The notes: generated by a model from the letters alone, not told the origin. 5,722 bases of DNA from Piscirickettsiaceae bacterium (GCA_027019045.1 JALUXI010000279.1:1-5722); one strand, 5' to 3'; positions 1-5,722 are shown, counted from the stretch's first letter. A program made the numbers and translations.

Positions 1-1017
1 CTGCATAAAAGGTGTAAAATCCCAATGGGCCTGCGGTACTAAATGATATTCCAAGCGTTCAATACTGGTCGCAATATCCCCCACCAAATCCGCCTGCGGG
101 AAATAAACAGGATCAATCTGGGCATTGGTAAAGTTGACATGCAATACCTGCTTGCCACAGTCCCCTTCAGGACTCATAAAAAAGGGCGGCTTTTCCACCA
201 CATCATGCCCGACATTGATGATTAAATCCGCCTGTTCAATCGCCTGATGCACAAAGTCTCCTGAAGAAAGGGCAGCCGTCCCAATAAACAGAGGATGGCG
301 TTCATCCACCACCCCTTTCCCCATCTGCGTATCAGCAAATGGAATCCCCGTAGCCTCAATAAAGCTGCGAAGGCTCGCCCCTGCTCGTTTACGGTTTGCC
401 CCAGAACCAATGACCAACAGCGGTCGCTTCGCCTGCTCAATCATCTTCACCGCCTGTGCCACCGCTTTCGGCTCCGCCACAGGACGACGATGAATCCCCT
501 GCGGTACCACAAAAGGGGTCACCTCTTCTCTGGCAATATCCTCTGGCAACTCCAAATGCACCGCCCCAGGTCGCTCCGTTTTTGCTTGCCGAAATGCCTC
601 CCTAACCCGAGCAGGAACATTCTGCCCACTGACAATTTGATGGCTATATTTGGTCAAAGGCTGCATCATATCCACCACATCCAAAATCTGAAACTGCCCC
701 TGCTTAGAGGATTTAATCGGTTTCTGCCCCGTGATCATCACCATGGGCATACCCCCTAACTGGGCGTAAGCCGCCGCCGTGACTAAATTGGTCGCCCCAG
801 GTCCCAAAGTCGACATACAGACCCCCGCATTACCCGTCAAACGCCCATAGGTTGCCGCCATCACCCCTGCCGCCTGCTCATGCCGAGTGACCACCAGCTC
901 AATATTAGACTGCCGTAACGCCTCCAAAAAGTCCAAATTCTCCTCACCTGGAATGCCAAAAATGACCTCCACCCCTTCCGCCTCCAGACATTTCACCATC
1001 AATTCAGCCGCATTCAT
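1..1017 (-). CDS. Acetolactate synthase-like ThDP-dependent enzyme, large (catalytic) subunit; C-terminus beyond window
   Basis: The minus-strand frame is open from ATG at 1017 to the left edge (339 codons, no stop), so the 3' end is missing. Family members are about 550 residues. The N-terminal pyrimidine-binding domain covers about residues 1-165: FGIPGEENLDF at 20-30, RHEQAAGVMAA at 45-55 with Glu47 as the expected catalytic glutamate that activates thiamine diphosphate, then STLGPGATNLVTA and the MITGQKP motif. The central domain spans about 185-325 and contains QMGKGVVDE (231-239). The C-terminal ThDP/Mg-binding domain (GDG motif) is not in the window. The family condenses two pyruvates into acetolactate, for branched-chain amino acids or acetoin. 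The protein resembles stand-alone 'acetolactate synthase large subunit' homologues, so the true substrate is uncertain. An AAGGAG site (1025-1030) lies 7 nt before the start, which supports this ATG over the internal ones. The gene is divergent from the sdh operon. The family call is firm; the substrate is inferred. Confidence 0.9.
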   Translation of the reverse strand, partial: MNAAELMVKCLEAEGVEVIFGIPGEENLDFLEALRQSNIELVVTRHEQAAGVMAATYGRLTGNAGVCMSTLGPGATNLVTAAAYAQLGGMPMVMITGQKPIKSSKQGQFQILDVVDMMQPLTKYSHQIVSGQNVPARVREAFRQAKTERPGAVHLELPEDIAREEVTPFVVPQGIHRRPVAEPKAVAQAVKMIEQAKRPLLVIGSGANRKRAGASLRSFIEATGIPFADTQMGKGVVDERHPLFIGTAALSSGDFVHQAIEQADLIINVGHDVVEKPPFFMSPEGDCGKQVLHVNFTNAQIDPVYFPQADLVGDIATSIERLEYHLVPQAHWDFTPFMQ

Positions 1018-1024
1018 CCTGACG

Positions 1025-1030
1025 CTCCTT
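1025..1030 (-). promoter_or_regulatory. Ribosome binding site of the acetolactate synthase-like gene
   Basis: AAGGAG on the minus strand, 7 nt upstream of the ATG at 1017. It fixes the start codon and confirms that the gene's 5' end is inside the window. Confidence 0.75.
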
Positions 1031-1046
1031 TTTTCACACACTTCTC

Positions 1047-1052
1047 ATTATG
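1047..1052 (-). promoter_or_regulatory. Possible -10 box for the acetolactate synthase-like gene
   Basis: CATAAT on the minus strand matches TATAAT at five of six positions and would give a leader of roughly 20-25 nt. No convincing -35 hexamer lies at 16-18 nt spacing, so this is only a candidate. Confidence 0.25.
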
Positions 1053-1133
1053 ACCGAATCATCCCGCCACAATGACATAAAAAAATCAATGTTGTTGAAA
1101 AAAACTTTAATCACCTCACCCTCTATTTTTCGT

Positions 1134-1139
1134 TACTAT
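1134..1139 (+). promoter_or_regulatory. Possible -10 box of the original sdh operon promoter
   Basis: TACTAT lies in an AT-rich stretch upstream of the palindromic element. Transcription would start near 1146. If the 116-bp element and one copy of its target duplication are removed, the leader to the sdhC ATG shrinks to about 24 nt, a normal distance. No good -35 is visible at standard spacing, so the promoter may depend on an activator or lie elsewhere. Confidence 0.25.
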
Positions 1140-1152
1140 GACAATCAATAAA

Positions 1153-1160
1153 CAAAATGG
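1153..1160. repeat. Left copy of putative 8-bp target-site duplication
   Basis: CAAAATGG abuts the GTAAC end of the palindromic element. It pairs with CAAAACAG on the other side, differing by two transitions (T/C and G/A). Six of eight matches in AT-rich DNA is suggestive rather than conclusive. Confidence 0.45.
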
Positions 1161-1276
1161 GTAACGGCTCAGATTGCCCCTGAAATTCGTCAATTCAAGG
1201 CGGAAAATGTTCGTTCCGTAAATGACCATTTTCCAACGCAGAAGTAGCGGATTTCAGGGGTGAGCTGAGTAGTTAC
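1161..1276. mobile_element. 116-bp palindromic MITE-like element, probably IS66-type, in the sdh leader
   Basis: The ends are inverted repeats: reading inward, left and right arms agree at 23 of 29 positions, sharing GTAAC, CTCAG and CCCCTGAAAT (1177-1186 against 1251-1260). A second, inner inverted repeat is GGAAAATG (1202-1209) against CATTTTCC (1227-1234). The whole unit can therefore fold into a long cruciform or RNA hairpin. Flanking 8-mers CAAAATGG (1153-1160) and CAAAACAG (1277-1284) match at six of eight positions, as expected of a slightly decayed target-site duplication. GTAA termini and 8-bp duplications are known traits of the IS66 family. No transposase is encoded, so the element would be non-autonomous. 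Alternatives are a REP-like repeat or a leader regulatory hairpin. The palindrome is directly visible; the IS66 link is inferred. Confidence 0.65.
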
Positions 1277-1284
1277 CAAAACAG
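1277..1284. repeat. Right copy of putative 8-bp target-site duplication, overlapping the sdhC ribosome binding site
   Basis: CAAAACAG follows the GTTAC end of the element directly. Its last two bases are the first two of the AGGA Shine-Dalgarno motif of sdhC, so the insertion left the translation signal intact but moved everything upstream away. Confidence 0.45.
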
Positions 1285-1286
1285 GA
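1283..1286 (+). promoter_or_regulatory. Ribosome binding site of sdhC
   Basis: AGGA lies 7 nt before the ATG at 1294. It sits only six bases beyond the right end of the palindromic element, so folding of that element in the mRNA could affect ribosome access. Confidence 0.6.
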
Positions 1287-1293
1287 ACACCAA

Positions 1294-1668
1294 ATGACCT
1301 CCCCCAAATGGCTCGATTTACGAAAATTCCACTTCCCCCTGCAAGCCAAACTCTCCATCTTGCACCGCATCACTGGCGTGCTGACTTTCCTTTTTTTGCT
1401 AACAGGACTGGGGATTTTGAACTTTTTGCTGTTTCGCCCCGAAAATTTCGAGATTTTTCGCACTTTTTTTCATAGTCCAATAGGCAAACTCTCTCTCTGG
1501 CTAGGACTTTCCTCTCTGCTCTATCACTGGCTTGCGGGCATTCGACACCTAATGATGGCACATGATTTTCTACAGCTTCAAACCCGATACAGCCACCGTT
1601 CAGGTCAATGGCTACTGGGCATTTACACCCTGTTTTGGTTAGGTCTTTCGTGGAGGATTTGGGGATGA
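1294..1668 (+). CDS. sdhC: Succinate dehydrogenase cytochrome b556 subunit SdhC
   Basis: 124-residue membrane anchor subunit of complex II (E. coli SdhC has 129). Three hydrophobic segments lie near residues 26-47, 64-84 and 103-122. The signature KLSILHRITGV (19-29) aligns with E. coli SILHR, giving Ser21 and Arg25 at the quinone-site Ser27/Arg31 positions and His24 at the His30 position. YHWLAGIRH (77-85) supplies His78, equivalent to haem b ligand His84. The protein binds haem b and ubiquinone together with SdhD in the inner membrane. Oddity: after GIRH, most relatives have LMMD or similar, but here the sequence is LMMAHD, so the usual Asp (E. coli Asp95) is Ala89. The start is backed by AGGA at 1283-1286. 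The stop overlaps the sdhD start (ATGA, 1665-1668). This is the first gene of the sdhCDABE operon. Confidence 0.95.
   Translation: MTSPKWLDLRKFHFPLQAKLSILHRITGVLTFLFLLTGLGILNFLLFRPENFEIFRTFFHSPIGKLSLWLGLSSLLYHWLAGIRHLMMAHDFLQLQTRYSHRSGQWLLGIYTLFWLGLSWRIWG
1652..1657 (+). promoter_or_regulatory. Ribosome binding site deciding the sdhD start
   Basis: GGAGGA inside the 3' end of sdhC lies 7 nt before ATG 1665 and 10 nt before the adjacent ATG 1668. The open frame extends up to an ATG at 1608, but this site and homologue length favour 1665. Confidence 0.7.
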
Positions 1669-2009
1669 TGCTCTCTGGACTGAAAGCCTATCGTTGGCAA
1701 CACCTTTCTGCCTATGCCCTTGCCCTCTACTTTCCCGCCTGTCTGCTCTATCTTGACCGCCCCATTCCCGACTATGCCACACTCCTACACACCCTCTCCC
1801 AGCCGCTCTTTTTAATCCCAAGCTTGGCGGTGATTTTTCTCCTGCTCGTGCATATTTGGGTGGGCATTCGAGATATCATGATGGACTATCTACCGAAAAA
1901 ATGGCTGTCGCCTGCCCTCACGCTATTTGCAGCGATACTGTTACTGCTCGCTGCTGACCTACTGTTACTGACTATCACACTGATCACGCCATCAGGAGCC
2001 ACTTCATGA
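1665..2009 (+). CDS. sdhD: Succinate dehydrogenase membrane anchor subunit SdhD
   Basis: 114-residue second anchor subunit of complex II (E. coli 115). Three membrane segments lie near residues 14-30, 48-70 and 81-107. The motif LLVHIWVGIRDIMMDYL (60-76) matches the E. coli region HAWIGMWQVLTDYV. His63 corresponds to the second haem b ligand (His71), and Asp74-Tyr75 to the quinone-site Asp82-Tyr83. In the N-terminal motif WQHLSAYAL, residue 13 is His where E. coli has Arg20 and many relatives have a W.QR pattern. In E. coli that Arg contacts the haem propionates. The gene overlaps sdhC and sdhA by ATGA at both ends, indicating translational coupling. The first segment is divergent, but the second motif and gene order leave little doubt. 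Confidence 0.93.
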   Translation: MMLSGLKAYRWQHLSAYALALYFPACLLYLDRPIPDYATLLHTLSQPLFLIPSLAVIFLLLVHIWVGIRDIMMDYLPKKWLSPALTLFAAILLLLAADLLLLTITLITPSGATS

Positions 2010-3796
2010 CCCTTTCCTACGAAACTGAACATTTTAATGCCCTCATTATCGGTGCAGGGGGAGCAGGGTTGCGGGCGGCTTTAGAACTGTCACAACAAGG
2101 ACTGCATACGGCGGTCGTCTCCAAAGTTTTCCCCACTCGCTCACACACCGTTGCGGCTCAAGGAGGCATCAATGCTGCACTGGGCAATATCAATCCCGAC
2201 AACTGGCAATGGCATATGTATGACACCGTCAAAGGCAGCGACTACCTCGGTGATCAAGATGCCATTGAGTTTATGTGCCGAGAAGCAGCAGAAATTGTGC
2301 GAGAGTTGGAACATTTTGGCGTGCCATTCTCCCGCACCGAAATGGGCAAAATCTATCAACGCCCCTTTGGCGGACAGAGTCAAAATTTTGGTCAAGCCCA
2401 AGCCGCCCGCACCTGTGCGGCCGCCGACCGTACAGGTCACGCCATTCTACACAGCCTTTACCAACAAAACCTCAAAGCCAAAACCACTTTTTTTGTCGAA
2501 CACCAAGCCTTAGACCTCATCAAAGACGACCAAAACCAAATCGCAGGGGTGATGGTCATGGACATCGCCACTGGGCAGTATAAGCTTTTAAGATCTAAAG
2601 CCATCATGCTCGCCACAGGCGGGGCGGGACAACTTTTTCGTACCAACACCAATGCCAAAATCAATACGGGCGATGGACTGGCAATGGTGCTTAGAGCGGG
2701 CTTGCCCCTGCAAGACATGGAGTTTTGGCAATTCCACCCCACAGGGGTACACGGCAAAGGGATGTTGATTTCAGAAGCGGCTCGAGGAGAAGGCGGGGTG
2801 TTGCGAAATGCAGAGGGAGAAGCCTTTATGCACCGCTATGCACCCCACGCCAAAGATCTCGCCTCTCGAGATGTCGTCGCCCGTGCGATTGCGATTGAAG
2901 TGCAGGAAGGCAGAGGCTGTGGGCCTGAAAAAGATCATGTTCTCCTCGACCTCACTCATCTTGACTGCCACCTCATTAAACAACGACTTCCAGGGATTCG
3001 AGATATTGGACTCACCTTTGCAGGGCTAGACCTATGTGACAGCCCGATTCCTGTTTACCCCACTGCACACTACATGATGGGCGGCATTCCCACCAATTTT
3101 TACGGTCAGGTCAAAACGATCAAGGATGATCAACAAACCACCACCGTTCCCAATCTCTATGCCATTGGAGAATGTGCCTGCGTCTCCGTCCACGGAGCCA
3201 ATCGTCTAGGCGGCAACTCGCTGCTGGATATTGTCGTCTTTGGTCGAGCCGCTGCCCGCCATATGGCACAGACGCTCCAGCAAGATACAACACTGGATCA
3301 CTTTGACCGCCCGCTACAACTTGACCCCATTCTCAAACGACTGCAACGCTGGGAGAATGCCGCCAAAGCACAAGAGAACTCAAACGAACTCACCTTAGCC
3401 GAACTCAAACGCCAGCTTCAAGCCACCATGGAAAAGGGCTGTGGTGTTTTCCGTACTCAAGAGAGTATGCAACAAACCCGTCAAGCCCTTGATGAACTTG
3501 CCCCCAAGCTCCAACAGCTCACCCTAACCGATACCAGCCGTACCTTCAATTTAGAACGCCTAGAAGCCCATGAGCTTGAAAACCTCTTTGCCCTCGCCTA
3601 CGCCACCGTCACCTCCGCCCTCGCTCGTACCGAAAGCCGTGGCGCTCACTCAAGAGTTGACTACCCAGAACGAGATGATGCCCACTGGCTACAACACACC
3701 CTCTATTTCCAAACCCATCATCAACTTGCCTATGCCCCCGTCAACCTTACGCCGCTGACCATTCCCCCCTTCCCTCCAAAAAAACGGGAGTATTAA
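2006..3796 (+). CDS. sdhA: Succinate dehydrogenase flavoprotein subunit SdhA
   Basis: 596 residues (E. coli 588). It oxidises succinate to fumarate on the cytoplasmic face of the membrane and passes electrons to SdhB, linking the TCA cycle to respiration. The FAD dinucleotide-binding motif IIGAGGAGL lies at 14-22. TRSHTVAAQGG (44-54) contains His47, the residue carrying covalent FAD. Active-site residues are all present: His244 in FHPTG, the SEAARGEGG loop (256-264), Arg288 in ASRDVVAR (proton shuttle), His355 in PTAHYMMGG, Glu389 in AIGEC, and Arg400 in HGANRLGGNS. The C-terminal domain has ESRGAHSRVDYPERDD, and the protein ends in PPKKREY, as usual for the family. AGGAG at 1994-1998 lies 7 nt before the ATG, which overlaps the sdhD stop. 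An ordinary, intact enzyme. Confidence 0.98.
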   Translation: MTLSYETEHFNALIIGAGGAGLRAALELSQQGLHTAVVSKVFPTRSHTVAAQGGINAALGNINPDNWQWHMYDTVKGSDYLGDQDAIEFMCREAAEIVRELEHFGVPFSRTEMGKIYQRPFGGQSQNFGQAQAARTCAAADRTGHAILHSLYQQNLKAKTTFFVEHQALDLIKDDQNQIAGVMVMDIATGQYKLLRSKAIMLATGGAGQLFRTNTNAKINTGDGLAMVLRAGLPLQDMEFWQFHPTGVHGKGMLISEAARGEGGVLRNAEGEAFMHRYAPHAKDLASRDVVARAIAIEVQEGRGCGPEKDHVLLDLTHLDCHLIKQRLPGIRDIGLTFAGLDLCDSPIPVYPTAHYMMGGIPTNFYGQVKTIKDDQQTTTVPNLYAIGECACVSVHGANRLGGNSLLDIVVFGRAAARHMAQTLQQDTTLDHFDRPLQLDPILKRLQRWENAAKAQENSNELTLAELKRQLQATMEKGCGVFRTQESMQQTRQALDELAPKLQQLTLTDTSRTFNLERLEAHELENLFALAYATVTSALARTESRGAHSRVDYPERDDAHWLQHTLYFQTHHQLAYAPVNLTPLTIPPFPPKKREY

Positions 3797-3797
3797 G

Positions 3798-4523
3798 ATG
3801 AAGATTCACTTTCGCATCCAACGCTATCAACCCGAACACAGCCCTGACCCTTACCTACAGGATTTCACCCTCTCATTAGATCGCCTCGACAATGATATGA
3901 TGCTCTTAGCGGCACTGGAAAAGCTAAAAGAGCAAGACCCAACCCTTACTTTTCGTAGCTCTTGCAAAGAGGGAGTCTGTGGCTCCGATGGTCTCAATAT
4001 CAATGGCAAAAATGGACTCAGCTGCATTACCCGTCTCAAACCTCTCTGGGAAAGCACCGCCCCCAAACCGATTGAAATCTACCCCCTCCCTAACCTCCCG
4101 ATCATTCGAGATTTAGTCGTCGATATGACGCAATTTTATCAACACTACCAAAGCGTCGACCCCTACCTGCAATCTGATCAACAAGCTGCTCGCAACCTAG
4201 ACCAAGAGATCCTGCAAACCCCTGAAGAGCGAGCCAAACTTGATGGTCGCTATGAGTGCATTCTCTGCGCCTGCTGCACGACGGCCTGCCCCTCCTTCTG
4301 GTGGCATCCCGACCGCTTCCACGGCCCCGCCGCCCTCATGGCCGCCCATCGCTTTGTGATTGATAGCCGAGATATTCCCACCAAACAACGCCTCACACAA
4401 CTTGATGATGCTTATGGCACCTTCCGTTGCCGCAATATCCAAAACTGCACCGCTAGCTGCCCTAAAGGACTTGACCCCAGCAGTGCCATTCAAGCGCTAA
4501 AACGAGAAATGAGTGAATTGTAA
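3798..4523 (+). CDS. sdhB: Succinate dehydrogenase iron-sulfur subunit SdhB
   Basis: 241 residues (E. coli 238). It conducts electrons from FAD in SdhA to quinone in the anchor. The N-terminal ferredoxin domain binds [2Fe-2S] through Cys56, Cys61, Asp64 and Cys76 (SCKEGVCGSDG...C); Asp as a ligand is typical of E. coli-like SdhB. The C-terminal domain has CILCACCTTACP, with Cys154, Cys157 and Cys160 plus Cys221 for [4Fe-4S], and Cys164, Cys211 and Cys217 for [3Fe-4S]. PSFWW (165-169) keeps the quinone-site Trp169 (E. coli Trp164). Oddity: the motif normally FRCHxIMNC reads FRCRNIQNC, so Arg212 replaces the His equivalent to E. coli His207 (codon CGC, one base from His CAC). GGGAG at 3786-3790 lies 7 nt before the ATG, and only one base separates the gene from the sdhA stop. 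Confidence 0.97.
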   Translation: MKIHFRIQRYQPEHSPDPYLQDFTLSLDRLDNDMMLLAALEKLKEQDPTLTFRSSCKEGVCGSDGLNINGKNGLSCITRLKPLWESTAPKPIEIYPLPNLPIIRDLVVDMTQFYQHYQSVDPYLQSDQQAARNLDQEILQTPEERAKLDGRYECILCACCTTACPSFWWHPDRFHGPAALMAAHRFVIDSRDIPTKQRLTQLDDAYGTFRCRNIQNCTASCPKGLDPSSAIQALKREMSEL

Positions 4524-4777
4524 TGGACAATATTGACCCCTTCACGATTGACCCCATCACGCTGAAAAAACTAGCCTTCGCCTGCCGACGGGGGAATGCC
4601 GAAAGTGAAGCGCTGCTGACTGCATTTCTCCCCCACCTCACCCTTAAGCAACTTCCTCTTTTTCAACAACTCCTTCAAACTGATGATGCCACCCTTTTTC
4701 AATGGCTCATGCAGCCTGAAAATGCCTCGCCCTCCCTTCAATCCCTCATCCAAAAGATAAAAAAACTTTATCGCTAA
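4523..4777 (+). CDS. sdhE: FAD assembly factor SdhE (YgfY/CptB family)
   Basis: 84-residue soluble protein, the usual family size. The hallmark LAFACRRGNAESEALL (17-32) contains the RGxxE motif (Arg23, Gly24, Glu27) that contacts SdhA in characterised SdhE proteins. The second conserved stretch is LFQQLLQTDDATLFQWLM (46-63), matching the family pattern of LLE..D..LFNWLM. SdhE binds apo-SdhA and promotes covalent attachment of FAD to its histidine. The start overlaps the sdhB stop by one base (TAATG), and no clear Shine-Dalgarno sequence precedes it, so translation probably depends on ribosomes finishing sdhB. Placement directly after sdhB ties production of the assembly factor to its client. 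The C-terminal tail is lysine-rich (KIKKLYR). Confidence 0.92.
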   Translation: MDNIDPFTIDPITLKKLAFACRRGNAESEALLTAFLPHLTLKQLPLFQQLLQTDDATLFQWLMQPENASPSLQSLIQKIKKLYR

Positions 4778-4822
4778 AGGCGCACAACCTCTTGCTCTCG
4801 TATTAAAATAGAGTGTATTACT

Positions 4823-4828
4823 AGGAGG
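4823..4828 (+). promoter_or_regulatory. Strong ribosome binding site of the EAL-HDOD gene
   Basis: AGGAGG, a full Shine-Dalgarno core, lies 10 nt before the ATG at 4839. It is the strongest site in the window. The 61-bp gap after sdhE holds no convincing terminator and only weak -10-like sequences (for example TAAAAT at 4804-4809, TATTAC at 4816-4821), so either an unrecognised promoter or read-through from sdhE is possible. Confidence 0.7.
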
Positions 4829-4838
4829 AACTTAAAAC

Positions 4839-5722
4839 ATGAGCGACAAAACAGAAATCTTTATTGCCCGCCAACCCATTTTAGATGCCAATATGCAGCT
4901 CTTTGCTTATGAGCTACGATTTTTTCATGGCGTATTCCCCAATGTTGAGCTGCTTGAAGCTACTGAAAAATTGATTAAAGAGACTGAAGAGAAGGTCGGT
5001 TTTGAAAAGATTGTCGGCGACAATGCCATCATGCTAGCACTGCCTGCCCCTCTGATTCGTCCTGAAACTGTTCACCTTTTCCCTAAAACTCAAAAAACCA
5101 TTATTGAAGTCACCAAAGAGGCCGCTCGTTCTAAAGAAGTGCTGCAAAACCTCAAAACACTACGACAAGCGCATATTGAGCTGGCCGTGGCAGATTATGA
5201 CAATGATGAAACGAATCAAAAACTCGCCAAGGCGTGTCAGTATGCGATGATTGATGTCGAAGACCCTACCGAACGCCAACTTAAAGAGTGGGTTGAATTC
5301 CTGCATGGGCTTGGACTCAAAGTGATTGCCACCCCTGTGAGTACAGAAGAGAATTTTAACTATTACAAAAAACTGGGCTTTGACTATTTCCAAGGCTATT
5401 TCTTTACCCAACCTGTCAGCCTCGAAGCGGGTACCGAACTTTCTGGTAACAAACTCACCCTGATTGAACTGCTGGCCAAAGTGAATGATGAAGAGACTGA
5501 TTTTGATACCCTTGCTGACATTATTGGTCACGATGTCAGCCTGATGGAGAAACTGCTAGAAGCCATTAACCGCCCAACGGCGATGATTCCCGTTAAGGTT
5601 GAGACGGTCAAAGATGCAATTAAATATATGGGCTTGAAACGCCTGAAGTTCTGGGTCAATATGCTCTTGCTCTCCAATATGCAAGACATCCCGCAAGAGC
5701 TGATTGTCACCAGCTTAGCACG
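4839..5722 (+). CDS. EAL-HDOD domain signalling protein with degenerate EAL domain (YuxH/CdgJ-like); C-terminus beyond window
   Basis: The frame is open from ATG 4839 to the right edge (294 codons); family members are about 400 residues, so roughly the last quarter is missing. The EAL-like domain covers about 5-193: it starts FIARQPILDANMQLFAYELRF, as in COG3434 proteins, and ends LGFDYFQGYFFTQP. The HDOD domain starts near residue 205 (LTLIELLAKVND) and includes IIGHDVSLMEKLLEAIN and MGLKRLKFWVNML. Canonical EAL phosphodiesterases need conserved acidic residues and a lysine to bind metal and c-di-GMP. Here the DDF position reads ADY (118-120), the KID lysine is Met137, and the AE.VE segment reads ATPVS (164-168). 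Glu25 of the EAL signature may remain. The domain is therefore expected to be catalytically inactive, acting as a binding or scaffold module. The role in this organism is unknown. Confidence 0.88.
   Translation, partial: MSDKTEIFIARQPILDANMQLFAYELRFFHGVFPNVELLEATEKLIKETEEKVGFEKIVGDNAIMLALPAPLIRPETVHLFPKTQKTIIEVTKEAARSKEVLQNLKTLRQAHIELAVADYDNDETNQKLAKACQYAMIDVEDPTERQLKEWVEFLHGLGLKVIATPVSTEENFNYYKKLGFDYFQGYFFTQPVSLEAGTELSGNKLTLIELLAKVNDEETDFDTLADIIGHDVSLMEKLLEAINRPTAMIPVKVETVKDAIKYMGLKRLKFWVNMLLLSNMQDIPQELIVTSLA

Noticed and set aside
295..759. Plus-strand 154-codon open frame
   Set aside because: It lies antisense to the acetolactate synthase-like gene, whose motifs are clear on the minus strand. 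The translation is rich in His, Arg, Pro and Leu, as expected of a shadow frame, and has no recognisable domain.
1161..1276. Palindromic region as a riboswitch or small RNA gene
   Set aside because: No known riboswitch core was recognised, and the near-complete end-to-end symmetry with flanking duplication fits a mobile element better. A secondary regulatory effect is still possible.
1391..1470. Two seven-T runs in sdhC (1391-1397 and 1464-1470) as possible phase-variation tracts
   Set aside because: Both encode in-frame Phe/Leu residues of membrane or interfacial segments, the gene is intact, and seven bases is short for slippage control. A core respiratory gene is also an unlikely target.
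1608..1664. Upstream in-frame ATG as an alternative sdhD start
   Set aside because: It would overlap sdhC by about 60 bp and add residues absent from homologues, whereas GGAGGA at 1652-1657 points to ATG 1665.
2141..2757. Minus-strand and alternate-frame open frames within sdhA
   Set aside because: They overlap well-conserved SdhA coding sequence, have no matching motifs and are by-products of its codon composition.
4756..4810. Short inverted repeats GATAAA/TTTATC and CTC.../GAG near the end of sdhE as a terminator
   Set aside because: The stems are short and AT-rich, the second would need a two-base loop, and no T-run follows. Not convincing as an intrinsic terminator.
5160..5531. Minus-strand 123-codon open frame
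   Set aside because: It is antisense to the EAL-HDOD gene, which has a strong ribosome binding site and two recognisable domains across the same span.

Overview
The window holds a complete succinate dehydrogenase operon, flanked by two genes cut off by the window edges. The organism is most likely a gammaproteobacterium or a close relative. The order sdhC-sdhD-sdhA-sdhB-sdhE, an E. coli-like two-subunit haem b anchor, the covalent-FAD type SdhA and the SdhE flavinylation factor all point that way. Base composition is moderate. I cannot name a genus from sequence alone.

Layout. Positions 1-1017 (minus strand) encode the first 339 residues of an acetolactate synthase-like, thiamine-diphosphate enzyme; its C-terminal cofactor-binding domain lies beyond the left edge. 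Positions 1018-1293 form a 276-bp divergent intergenic region. Most of its right half is a 116-bp palindromic element (1161-1276) with GTAAC...GTTAC ends and a near-perfect 8-bp flanking duplication. I read it as a non-autonomous insertion element (MITE) of IS66-like type that landed in the leader of the sdh operon, right against the sdhC ribosome binding site. Positions 1294-4777 are sdhCDABE, tightly packed: ATGA overlaps at C/D and D/A, one base between A and B, and a TAATG overlap at B/E. From 4839 to the right edge runs an EAL-HDOD family gene whose EAL domain has lost most catalytic residues.

How the genes work together. SdhC and SdhD form the membrane anchor that binds haem b and quinone. 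SdhA carries FAD (attachment residue His47) and oxidises succinate. SdhB relays electrons through [2Fe-2S], [4Fe-4S] and [3Fe-4S] clusters. SdhE is the assembly factor that promotes FAD attachment to SdhA, and here it is translationally coupled to sdhB. The acetolactate synthase and EAL-HDOD genes have no obvious functional link to the complex. No terminator is visible between sdhE and the EAL-HDOD gene, so read-through is possible.

Most notable: the IS66-like palindrome in the sdhC leader; an apparent Arg/His exchange between SdhD and SdhB at positions that contact the haem propionates in E. coli; loss of the usual Asp after GIRH in SdhC; and the strongly degenerate EAL domain. I see no evidence of a wholly new biological system here.
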